Shown: positions 1 to 10,089 of the stretch, piece by piece
Layout: the number at the start of each line of letters is the position of its first letter
Numbering within the stretch: position 1 is the first letter of the stretch
From: Tsukamurella paurometabola
GTDB lineage: Bacteria; Actinomycetota; Actinomycetes; Mycobacteriales; Mycobacteriaceae
NCBI RefSeq assembly: GCF_900631615.1
Contig: NZ_LR131273.1
Span: 2,636,850-2,700,849 of the forward strand
Direction: 5' to 3'
DNA: 64,000 nucleotides
Notes under the pieces: model-generated
What the model saw: only the letters and a program-made list of their open reading frames with translations
Database searches by the model: none
Told to the model about the DNA's origin: nothing
Program-made: the position numbers and the translations under genes

Positions 1-25
1 TACGGCGCCTGACAAGCCCGACTGA

Positions 26-1183
26 TCACAGCACCGTCGACAGTCGCCGGACGGCCTCGCGGAGGTCGTCCGGCGATCCGGTCGTGAAGCACAACCGCAG
101 GGCGTGGCCGAGATCGCGCCGCACCGCGAAGGCCGAGCCGGGAACGTAGGCGACACCCGCCTCGACGGCCGCGGTGAGCGGCGCGGACGTCGCTGTGCCG
201 TCGGTGAACTCACCCCAGAGGAACATGCCGCCCTCGGGCTTCGTCAGGCGCAGGCGATCACCGAAGGCGTCGACCAGCGCGGCGTGCAGGGCCAACGCGC
301 GCTCGGCGTAGACGGCGCGGATGCCGGCGACATGCCGGTCGAGCCACGCGGTATCGGCGAGCAGCTCCGCGGCGATCGCCTGCGTGAGACTCGAGCCGCA
401 CAGGTCGGCGCCCTGCTTGAGCCGCTCCACGAGGGCCAACACCCTGGCGTCACCGTGCATCCACCCCACGCGCAGCGACGGCGCCACGATCTTCGACGCG
501 CTCGACAGACGCAGCACCCGGTCGGAGAACGCGGCGACGGGAGGCACCGTCGAACCCGCGAACCGCAGGCCGCCGTACGGGTCGTCCTCGATGATCCAGA
601 AGCCGAATTCGTCCGCGAGGCCGGCGAGCTCGCGCCGCCGCTCCTCGGACAGCGTGGCACCGCCGGGGTTGTGGAAGTTCGAGACGGTGTGGACGATGCG
701 GACCCCTCCGCGCTCGAGCAGCGGACGCAGCTCGTCGACGCGCATCCCTTCGGCGTCCATCGGCACGCCGACGACGCGGGCTCGCGTGGTGTCGAAGGCC
801 TGCAGAGCGCCGATGTAGCCGGGGTCCTCGACGATCACCGTGTCGCCGGGGTCGAGCAGCGCCTGCGCGAGGAGCGAGAGCGCCTGCTGCGAGCCGTGCG
901 TCACGACCACCGCGCCGGGATCCCGGCCCACGATCGCGGTCTCGCGCGCGTGCACCACCTCACGGAGCGCCGGCACCCCGGTGGTCACGCCGTACTGCAG
1001 CGCCGCCGGGGACCGCAGGGCCGCCTCCGCCGCCGCGGAGACCCGATCGGTGGGCAACAGCTCCGGAGCCGGAAGGCCGCCCGCGAGCGAGATCACCCCG
1101 GGACGCTCGGTCACCGCGAGCAGGTCACGGATCGCCGAGCCGCGCACGGCCCGGACGGACAGGGAACCGGATTCCTCGGACAT
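26..1183 (-). CDS. PLP-dependent aminotransferase, class I/II fold (2-aminoadipate / MocR-type family without HTH)
   Basis: 385 residues that look like a complete fold-type I aminotransferase. Visible motifs: HGSQQAL near residue 96 (phosphate contact), HNPGG near 171 (Asn173), EDDPYGG near 199-205 (Asp200 for the pyridine nitrogen, Tyr203) and SSASKIVAPSLRVGW, which places the PLP lysine at K231. The C-terminal ALRLCFT carries the usual substrate-carboxylate arginine. This is the family of LysN/2-aminoadipate aminotransferases and of the catalytic half of MocR regulators, but no N-terminal winged helix is present. Substrate cannot be read from sequence. It is transcribed leftward, downstream of glpK in the same direction, but an AT-rich gap with an inverted repeat separates them, so it probably has its own promoter. 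The ATG at 1183 is the natural start. Confidence 0.85.
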   Translation of the reverse strand: MSEESGSLSVRAVRGSAIRDLLAVTERPGVISLAGGLPAPELLPTDRVSAAAEAALRSPAALQYGVTTGVPALREVVHARETAIVGRDPGAVVVTHGSQQALSLLAQALLDPGDTVIVEDPGYIGALQAFDTTRARVVGVPMDAEGMRVDELRPLLERGGVRIVHTVSNFHNPGGATLSEERRRELAGLADEFGFWIIEDDPYGGLRFAGSTVPPVAAFSDRVLRLSSASKIVAPSLRVGWMHGDARVLALVERLKQGADLCGSSLTQAIAAELLADTAWLDRHVAGIRAVYAERALALHAALVDAFGDRLRLTKPEGGMFLWGEFTDGTATSAPLTAAVEAGVAYVPGSAFAVRRDLGHALRLCFTTGSPDDLREAVRRLSTVL

Positions 1184-1214
1184 GCGAGCACTCTCTCAGC
1201 GCAGCTCCCAATTG

Positions 1215-1241
1215 TCGAGACGAATATCTCAATATATGAGA
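1215..1241. promoter_or_regulatory. AT-rich inverted-repeat operator upstream of the aminotransferase
   Basis: Between glpK and the aminotransferase an unusually AT-rich patch holds TCTCA-ATATA-TGAGA (1227-1241, perfect 5-base arms) preceded by GAGA at 1217-1220, which pairs with TCTC at 1227-1230. It lies about 44 bases before the aminotransferase start. Position and symmetry suggest a regulator site. The regulator is not identifiable from sequence. Confidence 0.45.
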
Positions 1242-1250
1242 AATGCTGAT

Positions 1251-2810
<1,560 letters not shown>

Positions 2811-2837
2811 GACCGAATACTGACATGGTGATCACAG
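2811..2837. promoter_or_regulatory. 27-base divergent glpK/glpD control gap
   Basis: The annotated start codons of glpK (leftward) and glpD (rightward) are only 27 bases apart. Two conventional -35/-10 promoters with 5' leaders cannot fit without lying inside the genes. A CAGTAT hexamer (on the minus strand) stands 6 bases before the glpK GTG. No equivalent is obvious for glpD, so its real start may lie inside the ORF (for example the GTG at codon 26) or its promoter may overlap glpK. Confidence 0.4.
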
Positions 2838-4652
2838 ATGAACGCTGCCAACCCTGAAACCGCCACGACCCCGGGGACTTCCGGGGCGGCGTCCGCGGGC
2901 GTTGCGACCGCCGTGTCGCTGCTGTCGCCGCAGTACCGGGCGCAGGCCTGGGACCGGCTCGGTTCCGAGGAGTTCGACGTCGTCGTGATCGGCGGAGGCA
3001 TCGTCGGCGTCGGCTCGGCCCTCGACGCGGCCACCCGCGGCCTCAAGGTGGCCCTGGTGGAGGCCCGCGACTTCGCGTCGGGCACCAGCTCGCGCAGCTC
3101 GAAGATGTTCCACGGCGGCCTCCGCTACCTCGAGCAACTCGAGTTCGGCCTGGTGCGCGAGGCCCTGCACGAGCGCGAGCTCTCCCTCTCGACGCTGGCG
3201 CCCCACCTGGTCAAGCCGCTGCCCTTCCTGGCGCCGCTCACCAAGCGGGTCATCGAGCGGCCCTACATGGCCGCCGGCATGTTCCTCTACGACACGATGG
3301 GCGGCGCCAAGTCGGTGCCCGCGCAGAAGCACCTCACCCGCGCCGGGGCGCTGCGGCTCGCACCCGGCCTCAAGCGCGGCGCGCTGATCGGCGGCATCCG
3401 CTACTTCGACACGGTCGTCGACGACGCCCGGCACACCATGACCGTCGCCCGGACCGCCGCGCACTACGGCGCCGTGGTCCGCACGTCGACGCAGGTCGTC
3501 GACTTCCTCCGGGAGGCGGACCGGGTCTCCGGCGTGGTCGTCCGCGACAGCGAGACGGGCGCCACGACCGAGATCCGGTCGACGGTCGTCATCAACGCCA
3601 CCGGCGTGTGGACGGACGAACTGCAGGCCCTCTCGCACCAGAAGGGGCGGTTCCGCGTGCGTGCGAGCAAGGGCGTGCACATCCTGGTGCCGCGCGACCG
3701 CATCGTCAGCGACGTCGCGCTCATCCTCCGCACGGAGAAGAGCGTGCTGTTCGTGATCCCGTGGGGCATCCACTGGATCATCGGCACCACCGACACCGAT
3801 TGGAACCTCGACCTGGCGCACCCCGCGGCCACGGCGACGGACATCGATTACATCCTCGACCACGTGAACAAGGTGCTCATCACCGAGCTCACGCGCGACG
3901 ACATCACCGGCGTGTACGCGGGCCTGCGTCCGCTGCTGGCGGGGGAGTCGGACGAGACCAGCAAGCTGTCGCGCGAGCACGCCGTCGCCGCGATCGCGCC
4001 CGGCCTGGTGACCATCGCGGGCGGCAAGTACACGACGTACCGGGTGATGGCCTCGGACGCGGTGGACGCCGCCGAGGCCTACCTGCCGCACAAGATCCCC
4101 GCGTCCTGCACGGAGAAGGTGCCGCTCCTGGGGGCCGACGGCTACTACGCCCTCACCAACCAGACCACGTCGATCGCGCGCGAGCACGACGTGCACCCGC
4201 ACCGCGTGACGCATCTGCTGAACCGGTACGGCTCGCTCATCGGCGACGTGCTCGCGCTGGCCGACAGTGACCGCGGCCTCCTGGAACCGTTGGCCGGGGC
4301 GCCCCAGTACCTGCGGGTGGAGGCGCTGTACGCGGCGAAGGCCGAGGGCGCGCTGCACCTCGAGGACGTGCTCGCCCGGCGCACCCGCATCTCCATCGAG
4401 TACCCCGACCGCGGGCTCGAGGCCGCCGCCGAGGTCGCGGAGCTCATCGCGCCCGTGCTGGGCTGGTCGGCCGCCGACATCGCGCGGGAGCTGGAGAACT
4501 ACGGCGCGCGCGTGGCCGCCGAGATCGAGTCGCAGAACATGCCCGACGACGAGACCGCGGACGCCCTGCGCGCCGCCGCGCCCGAGGCCCGGGGCGAGAT
4601 CCTCGAGCCCGTGCCGGTGCCCTCCGCTCAGGCGCGGGCACTCAAGCGCTGA
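2838..4652 (+). CDS. glpD: aerobic glycerol-3-phosphate dehydrogenase
   Basis: 604 residues. FAD enzyme that oxidises glycerol-3-phosphate to dihydroxyacetone phosphate and passes electrons to the membrane quinone pool. N-terminal dinucleotide-binding motif VVVIGGGIVGVG starts near residue 48, followed by the family signature SGTSSRSSKMFHGGLRYLEQ, the FAD contact GTTDTDWN, and LRPLLAG/GGKYTTYR further on. The sequence tracks M. tuberculosis GlpD2 closely throughout. The N-terminus is about ten residues longer than that homologue and low in complexity (Ala/Thr/Gly), so the start at 2838 is less certain than the body of the gene. It pairs functionally with divergent glpK. Its stop abuts the stop of the convergent lipoprotein gene. 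Confidence 0.95.
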   Translation: MNAANPETATTPGTSGAASAGVATAVSLLSPQYRAQAWDRLGSEEFDVVVIGGGIVGVGSALDAATRGLKVALVEARDFASGTSSRSSKMFHGGLRYLEQLEFGLVREALHERELSLSTLAPHLVKPLPFLAPLTKRVIERPYMAAGMFLYDTMGGAKSVPAQKHLTRAGALRLAPGLKRGALIGGIRYFDTVVDDARHTMTVARTAAHYGAVVRTSTQVVDFLREADRVSGVVVRDSETGATTEIRSTVVINATGVWTDELQALSHQKGRFRVRASKGVHILVPRDRIVSDVALILRTEKSVLFVIPWGIHWIIGTTDTDWNLDLAHPAATATDIDYILDHVNKVLITELTRDDITGVYAGLRPLLAGESDETSKLSREHAVAAIAPGLVTIAGGKYTTYRVMASDAVDAAEAYLPHKIPASCTEKVPLLGADGYYALTNQTTSIAREHDVHPHRVTHLLNRYGSLIGDVLALADSDRGLLEPLAGAPQYLRVEALYAAKAEGALHLEDVLARRTRISIEYPDRGLEAAAEVAELIAPVLGWSAADIARELENYGARVAAEIESQNMPDDETADALRAAAPEARGEILEPVPVPSAQARALKR

Positions 4653-5222
4653 TCAGCGCGCCGGCGCGCTCGCCACGGCGGACGCCGGTGCCGAGGCCGT
4701 CGCAGAGGAGGTGACGGCCGCCGAGGGCACCGTCGACGGGGTGGCGGGCGTGCTCGAGGAGGCCCCGGCCGGGGTCAGGACGAACGTCCACGACCGGTTG
4801 TTGTCGGGGTCGGTGAGCACCAGCTCGGTGCCGTTGCGCGACCAGATCCGCTCGCCCTTGAGGGCTTCGCTGATCGCGGTCTGGGTCCCCTTGGGATCCG
4901 GGCAGTACTTCGTCGTCGCCGCGAGGCCGGCGCCGAAGTCCACGCGGTCGGGCGTCGCCAGCGACGAGCCCGTACCGGTGAGCGAATTGCAGGAGTCGTT
5001 GCCGGTGATGTTCGAGCCCTGTACCCGGAACCAGGCGGCGGGGTCGGACTTCAGGCGCCACTGCGAGCCCACGAGGGCGGGCTTCGACGGGGACGACGAG
5101 GCGGGCGCGGCGACGCTCGTCGACGTGGCGGGGTCGGCGCCCGCGGAGGCGGCGCACCCGGCGGTGAGGGCCGCGGCTCCCGCGAGCAGCGGAAGGGCGA
5201 GGGAGGCGGACTGACGGATCAT
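4653..5222 (-). CDS. META/HslJ-domain lipoprotein
   Basis: 189 residues. N-terminal signal peptide with lipobox LTAGC (Cys23) predicts a lipoprotein anchored on the outer face of the membrane. Residues about 50-140 read as one META (HslJ-like) domain: an opening Gly-Ser-x-Trp strand followed by the ITGNDSCNSLTG signature and a second strand-rich half. The tail is Ala/Ser/Pro/Thr-rich. Family members are linked to envelope stress or secretion, but the role here is unknown. The start ATG at 5222 has CATAAT 7 bases upstream and no Shine-Dalgarno, suggesting a leaderless message. It converges on glpD with abutting stops. Confidence 0.8.
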   Translation of the reverse strand: MIRQSASLALPLLAGAAALTAGCAASAGADPATSTSVAAPASSSPSKPALVGSQWRLKSDPAAWFRVQGSNITGNDSCNSLTGTGSSLATPDRVDFGAGLAATTKYCPDPKGTQTAISEALKGERIWSRNGTELVLTDPDNNRSWTFVLTPAGASSSTPATPSTVPSAAVTSSATASAPASAVASAPAR

Positions 5223-5272
5223 GTGTCCGATTATGCCGCCTCACCTGCCCCTTGCGCACCTTCAGTTACACC

Positions 5273-6910
5273 TCAGTTGGTCTTGATCATGCCCGCCCGG
5301 GTGCTTCCCCGGCCTTCGGTGGCACCGTCCGACGCGGCATCCGCGCTGGTGGAAGGGTCGATCGAGGCCTCGCCGATGGCGACGCCCACGGGGGTGGACG
5401 CGACGCCGGGCTCCAGGTCGAGTGTCGTGCGGAGCGGCTTGTTCGGCAGGAGCGCCACCGCGATCAGCGTGACGATCGCGCATGCGGTGGACACCAGGAA
5501 GATCCTGCCCGTCGCGTCGCCGAAGGCCGCGTTGGTGATCTCCCGGATGAGCGGGCTGTGCGGATCGCGGACGTGGTTCGCGACCACGCCCTCCTTGACC
5601 AGCTCGGTGACGCGGGCGGTGAGGACCGCGCCGAGGGCGGAGACGCCGATCGCGCCGCCGAACGTCCGGAAGAAGGCGACCGAGCTGGACGCGGCGCCGA
5701 TGTTCTGCACGCTCACGGTGTTCTGCACCGCGAGCACGAGGTTCTGCATCAGCGCGCCGACGCCGAAGCCCATGATCGCGATGTAGACCTGCACCTGCCA
5801 GATCGGCGTCAGGTGATCGATGCCGCTGAGCAGGGCGAAGCCGGCGACCATGACGATGGCGCCGCCGACGACGAAGCGCTTCCACTTGCCGAACCGGGTG
5901 ATGAGCTGGCCGGACACGACCGACGAGAACAGCATGCCGACCACCATGGGGATCGTGAGGACACCTGCCATGGTCGGGCTGTACCCGCGCGAGTTCTGGA
6001 AGTACAGGCCCAGGAAGGACATGGCGCCGAACATGCCGACACCGACCGCGATCGAGGCGATGATCGCGAGCGCGGTGGTGCGCTCGGTGATGATGCCGAT
6101 CGGGATGATCGGATCCTTGGCGCGCAGCTCGACGGACACCGTCGCGACGAGCAGCGCGAAGCCGGCGATCAGGTACACGGCCGACGACGTGGAGACCCAG
6201 CCGTAGTTCTTGCCGGCGAAGGAGACCCAGATGAGCAGCACGGACACGCCCGCGGTCAGCAGCGTCGCGCCGAGCCAGTCGATGGAGACGTCGTCCTTGC
6301 GGGTCGACGGGAGATGCAGCGTGCGCTGGATGAGGATCAGCGCGGCGACGGCGAGCGGGACGCTGACGTAGAAGCACCAGCGCCACCCGATGTGATCGGT
6401 GATCACGCCGCCCAGGATCGGGCCGCCGGCCATCGACACGCCCATGACGGCGCCCATGTATCCCGAGTACCGGCCGCGTTCGCGCGGCGGGACGATGCTG
6501 CCGATGATCGCGACGACGAGGGCGGTCAGGCCGCCCATGCCGATGCCCTGGATGACGCGGGCCACCAGCAGCACCTCGACGTTCGGGGTGGCGCCGGCGA
6601 GGACCGAGCCCGCCACGAAGATGATGATCGCAGCCTGGACCAGGACTTTCTTGTTGAACAGGTCCGCCAGCTTGCCCCAGATGGGGGTGGAAGCGGCGTT
6701 CGCGAGGAGTGCGGTGGTGATGACCCAGGAGAACGCCGTCGTCGACGCACCCAGGTCGTCGATGATCCTGGGCAGCGCCGTCGAGACGACGGTGGTGCTC
6801 AGCAGGGCGGTGAACAGTGCGGCGAGTAGGCCCGCCATGACCTCGAGGATCTCCCGATGCGTCATGGGGGCCGAGGCCTGTGGTGCGGCTTCCGCCGTGA
6901 TCTCGGACAT
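5273..6910 (-). CDS. MFS drug exporter, DHA2 family (14 TM segments)
   Basis: 545 residues from the ATG at 6910, which I prefer because GGAAGG lies about ten bases upstream. An in-frame extension to 7003 would add 31 non-conserved residues. Predicted proton-driven efflux pump of the inner membrane. Visible: about 14 hydrophobic segments, motif A-like GKLADLFNKK after TM2, and the antiporter motif GPILGGVI in TM5, all typical of the DHA2/EmrB-QacA group. The C-terminal tail is short and polar. No TetR-type repressor gene lies next to it, but the upstream region carries a GTGCA direct repeat (6941-6953) that could be an operator. Drug range cannot be predicted. Confidence 0.88.
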   Translation of the reverse strand: MSEITAEAAPQASAPMTHREILEVMAGLLAALFTALLSTTVVSTALPRIIDDLGASTTAFSWVITTALLANAASTPIWGKLADLFNKKVLVQAAIIIFVAGSVLAGATPNVEVLLVARVIQGIGMGGLTALVVAIIGSIVPPRERGRYSGYMGAVMGVSMAGGPILGGVITDHIGWRWCFYVSVPLAVAALILIQRTLHLPSTRKDDVSIDWLGATLLTAGVSVLLIWVSFAGKNYGWVSTSSAVYLIAGFALLVATVSVELRAKDPIIPIGIITERTTALAIIASIAVGVGMFGAMSFLGLYFQNSRGYSPTMAGVLTIPMVVGMLFSSVVSGQLITRFGKWKRFVVGGAIVMVAGFALLSGIDHLTPIWQVQVYIAIMGFGVGALMQNLVLAVQNTVSVQNIGAASSSVAFFRTFGGAIGVSALGAVLTARVTELVKEGVVANHVRDPHSPLIREITNAAFGDATGRIFLVSTACAIVTLIAVALLPNKPLRTTLDLEPGVASTPVGVAIGEASIDPSTSADAASDGATEGRGSTRAGMIKTN

Positions 6911-7026
6911 CGGACCTTCCTTCAAAGCTCTAAGCAATAACGTGCAGGGTGCAACTGTAACGTCGGCGAAGATATTCCGCCACCTCATTACCGTGTGACC
7001 CACCTCGCAACGGGTGGAACATGTTC

Positions 7027-7032
7027 TACGTT
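7027..7032 (+). promoter_or_regulatory. leaderless -10 (TACGTT) for the SRPBCC gene
   Basis: TACGTT fits TANNNT and is followed by exactly six bases and then the ATG at 7039. No Shine-Dalgarno precedes that ATG. This fixes the start downstream of the alternative ATG at 7021. Confidence 0.6.
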
Positions 7033-7038
7033 GATGGC

Positions 7039-7482
7039 ATGGCCTTCACCATCGACCACACCCGCGAGATCGCCGCCCCGGCCGCCCTCGTCTGGCAGGC
7101 GCTCACCGACTTCGACGCCTACGGGCAGTGGAATCCCTTCGCCGTCGAGGCGACCTGCGACCTGCGTCCGGGCGGCGCGATCACCATGCGGGTGGCGCTC
7201 CGGCCCCCGAAGCTGATGACGCAGAAGGAGTACATAGTCTCGGTCGACGAGGGCCGAGGCTTCGCGTACGCCATGAAGCCCGCGCCCGCGGGACTGCTGC
7301 GCAGCATCCGCGAGCAGAACGTCGTCGACCTGGGCGGCGGCCGGTCGCGCTACACCTCGCACTTCCAGCTCGACGGTCCGCTGTCGCCCGTCGTGGGGGT
7401 CCTCCTCGGCGCGCATCTGCGCCGCGGCTTCGACGGGAACGTCGACGGGCTGGTGCGGCAGGCGGAGAAACTCGCCGGCTGA
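7039..7482 (+). CDS. SRPBCC-family (START/Bet v 1-like) protein
   Basis: 147 residues from the ATG at 7039. The fold signature is clear: an N-terminal strand HTREIAAPAALVWQALTDF then WNPF, a run of beta strands, and a long C-terminal helix ending in LVRQAEKL. SRPBCC proteins form a deep hydrophobic cavity for lipids, polyketides or cofactors. This one has no second domain and no catalytic residues that I recognise. The start at 7039 is chosen over 7021 because of the leaderless promoter. It is divergent from the MFS exporter, with about 130 bases between them, so shared control is possible. Confidence 0.75.
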   Translation: MAFTIDHTREIAAPAALVWQALTDFDAYGQWNPFAVEATCDLRPGGAITMRVALRPPKLMTQKEYIVSVDEGRGFAYAMKPAPAGLLRSIREQNVVDLGGGRSRYTSHFQLDGPLSPVVGVLLGAHLRRGFDGNVDGLVRQAEKLAG

Positions 7483-7588
7483 CCCGTCCGGCCGCACCGG
7501 CGTGCGGCTACGGACCGGCATCCCACGGTCACGGACCCGAACCGTCGCCGCCCGTGACGCGGCCGGCGCCGGGGCGCACGATCGGGGC

Positions 7589-8197
7589 ATGAACGAGAGC
7601 AGCGCGCCCGCGGTGGCACCGCCGGAACCGGCGCGAGAACGAGGGATCGCGGCCTTCGTGGCGTCCCGCTGGCCGACCGCGCTGGCCCTCGCCATGTCGG
7701 TGGACACGTTCTTCTCCGAGGTCACCGACGATCTCGTCCGTCATTTCGCCTCGGCGATGGCGCTGCTGCCCACCATGTACGTGATCATGGTGGCGGTCGA
7801 CCGGCGCAGGCTCACCTGGCCCGTCCTGGTCGTGCTGCTCGTCGGCTTCGTCGGGCTCGAAGCGCAGGACCAGGTGCCACCGGTGGTGGTGATCCTCTGG
7901 GTGGCGCTGGCGTTCGCCGTCTGGAGCCACCTGCGCGGCCGCTTCGCCGACGGCGTCGCCCGCCTCCAGCTGGTGGGACTGGCACTCTTCGGCGCGCTGT
8001 CGGTGGCGGGGCTCCTCGCCGAGCCCGGGCTCGCCCGCTACGTCGTCGCGGCCGGCTGGTTCGGCCACGGCGTATGGGACCTCGTGCACCTCCTCCGCGA
8101 CCGCGTCGTGGCCCGGTCCTGGGCGCAGTGGTGCGGAGTGCTCGACGTCCTCGTCGCGGCGGCGCTCGTCCTGGTGCCGCTGTATCCGCCGTCGTAG
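7589..8197 (+). CDS. integral membrane protein of unknown function
   Basis: 202 residues from the ATG at 7589. I do not recognise the family. Five or six hydrophobic segments are visible (for example around residues 38-50, 55-75, 80-100, 125-150, 180-200), with a polar N-terminus rich in Pro/Ala/Glu and a motif FGHGVWDLVHLLRDR facing one side of a late helix. There is no clear Shine-Dalgarno; CACGAT stands six bases before the ATG, a weak leaderless signal. It lies between the SRPBCC gene and a DHFR-like gene on the same strand, but spacing does not require co-transcription. Confidence 0.55.
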   Translation: MNESSAPAVAPPEPARERGIAAFVASRWPTALALAMSVDTFFSEVTDDLVRHFASAMALLPTMYVIMVAVDRRRLTWPVLVVLLVGFVGLEAQDQVPPVVVILWVALAFAVWSHLRGRFADGVARLQLVGLALFGALSVAGLLAEPGLARYVVAAGWFGHGVWDLVHLLRDRVVARSWAQWCGVLDVLVAAALVLVPLYPPS

Positions 8198-8254
8198 GCC
8201 GGCGTGCTCACAGGCGAACCGAGATGGATGCACGAACGAGGAAGGGAAACTGCC

Positions 8255-8836
8255 ATGACCGCTACGTACACCTGGGACGTGTTCAGCACGCTCGACGGCT
8301 TCGGCTCGTACGGCGCCGACGGAGACTGGGGCGGCTACTGGGGCAAACAGGGGCCGGAGCTCCTGGCGCGCCGCGCGAGGATCTTCGACACTCCGCAACG
8401 GATGGTGTTCGGGGCCAACACGTTCCGGGAGACCGCCCCGGTGCTCACCGGCGGCGACGACCCCAACGCGCTCGACGGGTGGAACATCCGGACACTGCGC
8501 AGTCCCGCGACGGTGATCTCGTCGACGCTGCAGGACACCCTGGGGTGGCCCGACGCGACCATCGTGAGCGGCGACGCCGTCGAGGTCGTGACGCGGCTCA
8601 AGGAGGAGTCCGACGTTCCGGTGCGCTCCCAGGGGAGCCTGTCGCTGAACCGGGCGCTGCTCGCCGCCGGCCTCGTCGACCGCCTGCAGGTGACCGTCTT
8701 CCCGGTGATCTCCGGTCGTTCCGGAACCAGCCCGATCCTGCGGGGCTCCGACGACTTCGACCTCGAACTCCTCGAGGCGACGACGCTCGACGGGCACACG
8801 CAGGAGCTCGTCTACCGGCCCACGGTGCACCGGTGA
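8255..8836 (+). CDS. dihydrofolate reductase-like / RibD C-terminal domain protein
   Basis: 193 residues. Opens with TWDVFSTLDGFGS, the hallmark start of the RibD_C/YwjB-type DHFR-like fold, followed by RMVFGANTFRE, a SQGSLSLNRALL glycine-rich NADPH loop and VTVFPVISGRSG. These small proteins are widely annotated as putative NADPH reductases with unknown substrate. The start ATG at 8255 has GAGGAAGGG upstream, whereas the in-frame start at 8204 would add residues unrelated to the fold. A second member of the same superfamily is at 43643. It converges on the GlxA-type regulator with 17 bases between the stops. Confidence 0.75.
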   Translation: MTATYTWDVFSTLDGFGSYGADGDWGGYWGKQGPELLARRARIFDTPQRMVFGANTFRETAPVLTGGDDPNALDGWNIRTLRSPATVISSTLQDTLGWPDATIVSGDAVEVVTRLKEESDVPVRSQGSLSLNRALLAAGLVDRLQVTVFPVISGRSGTSPILRGSDDFDLELLEATTLDGHTQELVYRPTVHR

Positions 8837-8853
8837 CCACCGAAGGGCCGGGC

Positions 8854-9813
8854 TCACAGCCGGAAACGGTGCCGGTACGCCGACGGTGAGATCCCGAGGA
8901 CGCGGTGGAAGGCGCGCCGCATGGCCTCCGGCGTACCGAATCCGGCGGCCGCGGCGACCTCCGGCACGGTGGTCTCGGGGCGCTCGAGGAGCCGCTGCGC
9001 GGCGCGCACCCGCACGTGCTCGAGGTGCCGGCCCGGCGACCGGCCCAGCTCGCGCCGGAACAGGCGCGCCAGGTGGCGCTCGCTCACGGACAGAGCCGCG
9101 GCGAGTGCGGCCGGGTGGTGGTCGGCGGCGGGGTCGTGGGCCATCCGTTCGGTCGCCGCGCGGACCAGCGGGTGCAGCGAACCGCCCGGCTCGGGCGCGC
9201 CGTACTGCTGCTGACCGCCGGGGCGCTGCAGGAACACCACGAGGTACCGCGCGACCGCACGCGCGCGCTCTTCGCCCTGGTCCTCGCCGATGAGCGCCAG
9301 CGCGAGGTCGATGCCCGCGGTCGCGCCCGCGGACGTGATGACGGGACCGTCGCGGACGTAGATGGCGTCGGGTTCCCACGCGACGGCCGGGAACCGCGCG
9401 GCGAGCTGGGGGAGCGCCTGCCAGTGCGACGTCGCGCGGCGCCCGTCCAGCAGGCCCGCCGCGGCGAGCACGTACGCGCCGGTGCACACCGAGACCACGC
9501 GACGTGCGCCGGCCGCGATCCGGCCCACGACGGCGAGGAACTCCGCGTCGACGCCCGCGAGACCGCCCGGCGGGTAGCCGGGCACGAGGAGCGTGTCGAC
9601 GGGGTCGTCCGCGAGTTCGGCCCACGCGCAGTCGGCGACGAGCGGCACGCGGGCGTCGGTGGTCACGGGGCCGCCGTCGTGGGAGGCGATCCGGACCCGG
9701 TAGCCACCCGCGTCGCTGAGCGCCTGGACGGGGCCGGCGACGTCGATCAGGGTGACGCCGTCGCGCACCGGCACGACCACGTCCCGGTGGACCCGCGCCT
9801 CAGTCGGCGCCAT
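8854..9813 (-). CDS. GlxA-type transcriptional regulator (DJ-1/PfpI domain + AraC HTH)
   Basis: 319 residues. The first 190 form a class I glutamine-amidotransferase/DJ-1-like domain, with nucleophile elbow VVSVCTGAYVLAAAGLLDG (Cys110) and SHWQALPQL. The last 100 are an AraC helix-turn-helix pair: LAAALSVSERHLARLFRRELGRSPG and VPEVAAAAGFGTPEAMRRAFHRVLGISP. Family members bind small nitrogenous ligands and activate transport or catabolic genes. The target is unknown here. The start codon lies inside the end of the dodecin gene (14-base overlap), so it is probably translated from the same message. Confidence 0.88.
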   Translation of the reverse strand: MAPTEARVHRDVVVPVRDGVTLIDVAGPVQALSDAGGYRVRIASHDGGPVTTDARVPLVADCAWAELADDPVDTLLVPGYPPGGLAGVDAEFLAVVGRIAAGARRVVSVCTGAYVLAAAGLLDGRRATSHWQALPQLAARFPAVAWEPDAIYVRDGPVITSAGATAGIDLALALIGEDQGEERARAVARYLVVFLQRPGGQQQYGAPEPGGSLHPLVRAATERMAHDPAADHHPAALAAALSVSERHLARLFRRELGRSPGRHLEHVRVRAAQRLLERPETTVPEVAAAAGFGTPEAMRRAFHRVLGISPSAYRHRFRL

Positions 9814-10015
9814 CCATCCGGAAGCCGATCTTCAGCGTCACCTGGGTGTGCGCGACGGCGCCGTTCTCGATGTGGCCCCGGGTCGACACGACCTCGAACC
9901 ACTCCAGGTTCCGCATCGTCTGCGAGGCGCGGCCGACCGCGTTCGCGATGGCCGCGTCGTACCCGTCCGTGGAGGTGCCGACGACTTCGATGACTCGGTA
10001 CACGTTGTTCGTCAT
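9800..10015 (-). CDS. dodecin (flavin/CoA-binding small protein)
   Basis: 71 residues. The pattern MTNNVYRVIEVVGTS, a helix with SQTMRNLEWFEV, then AVAHTQVTLKIGFRM matches actinobacterial dodecins such as M. tuberculosis Rv1498A almost position by position. Dodecins assemble into 12-subunit hollow spheres that store flavin; the Trp39 of the LEWFEV motif is the expected isoalloxazine-stacking residue. The start ATG at 10015 has GGACAGG upstream. The 3' end overlaps the GlxA-type regulator start by 14 bases. A regulator co-translated with dodecin is an unusual pairing. Confidence 0.88.
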   Translation of the reverse strand: MTNNVYRVIEVVGTSTDGYDAAIANAVGRASQTMRNLEWFEVVSTRGHIENGAVAHTQVTLKIGFRMDGAD

Positions 10016-10089
10016 ACCTGTCCATGCTGCACCTTTCCGCCGCGGCGGGTGGGGGAATGGTGGCGAAGAGGGGCGGTGTCCTCCTGTGG

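Noticed and set aside
7021-7038. Earlier ATG for the SRPBCC protein
   Set aside because: It would place the -10 TACGTT inside the coding region and adds six residues that do not belong to the fold.
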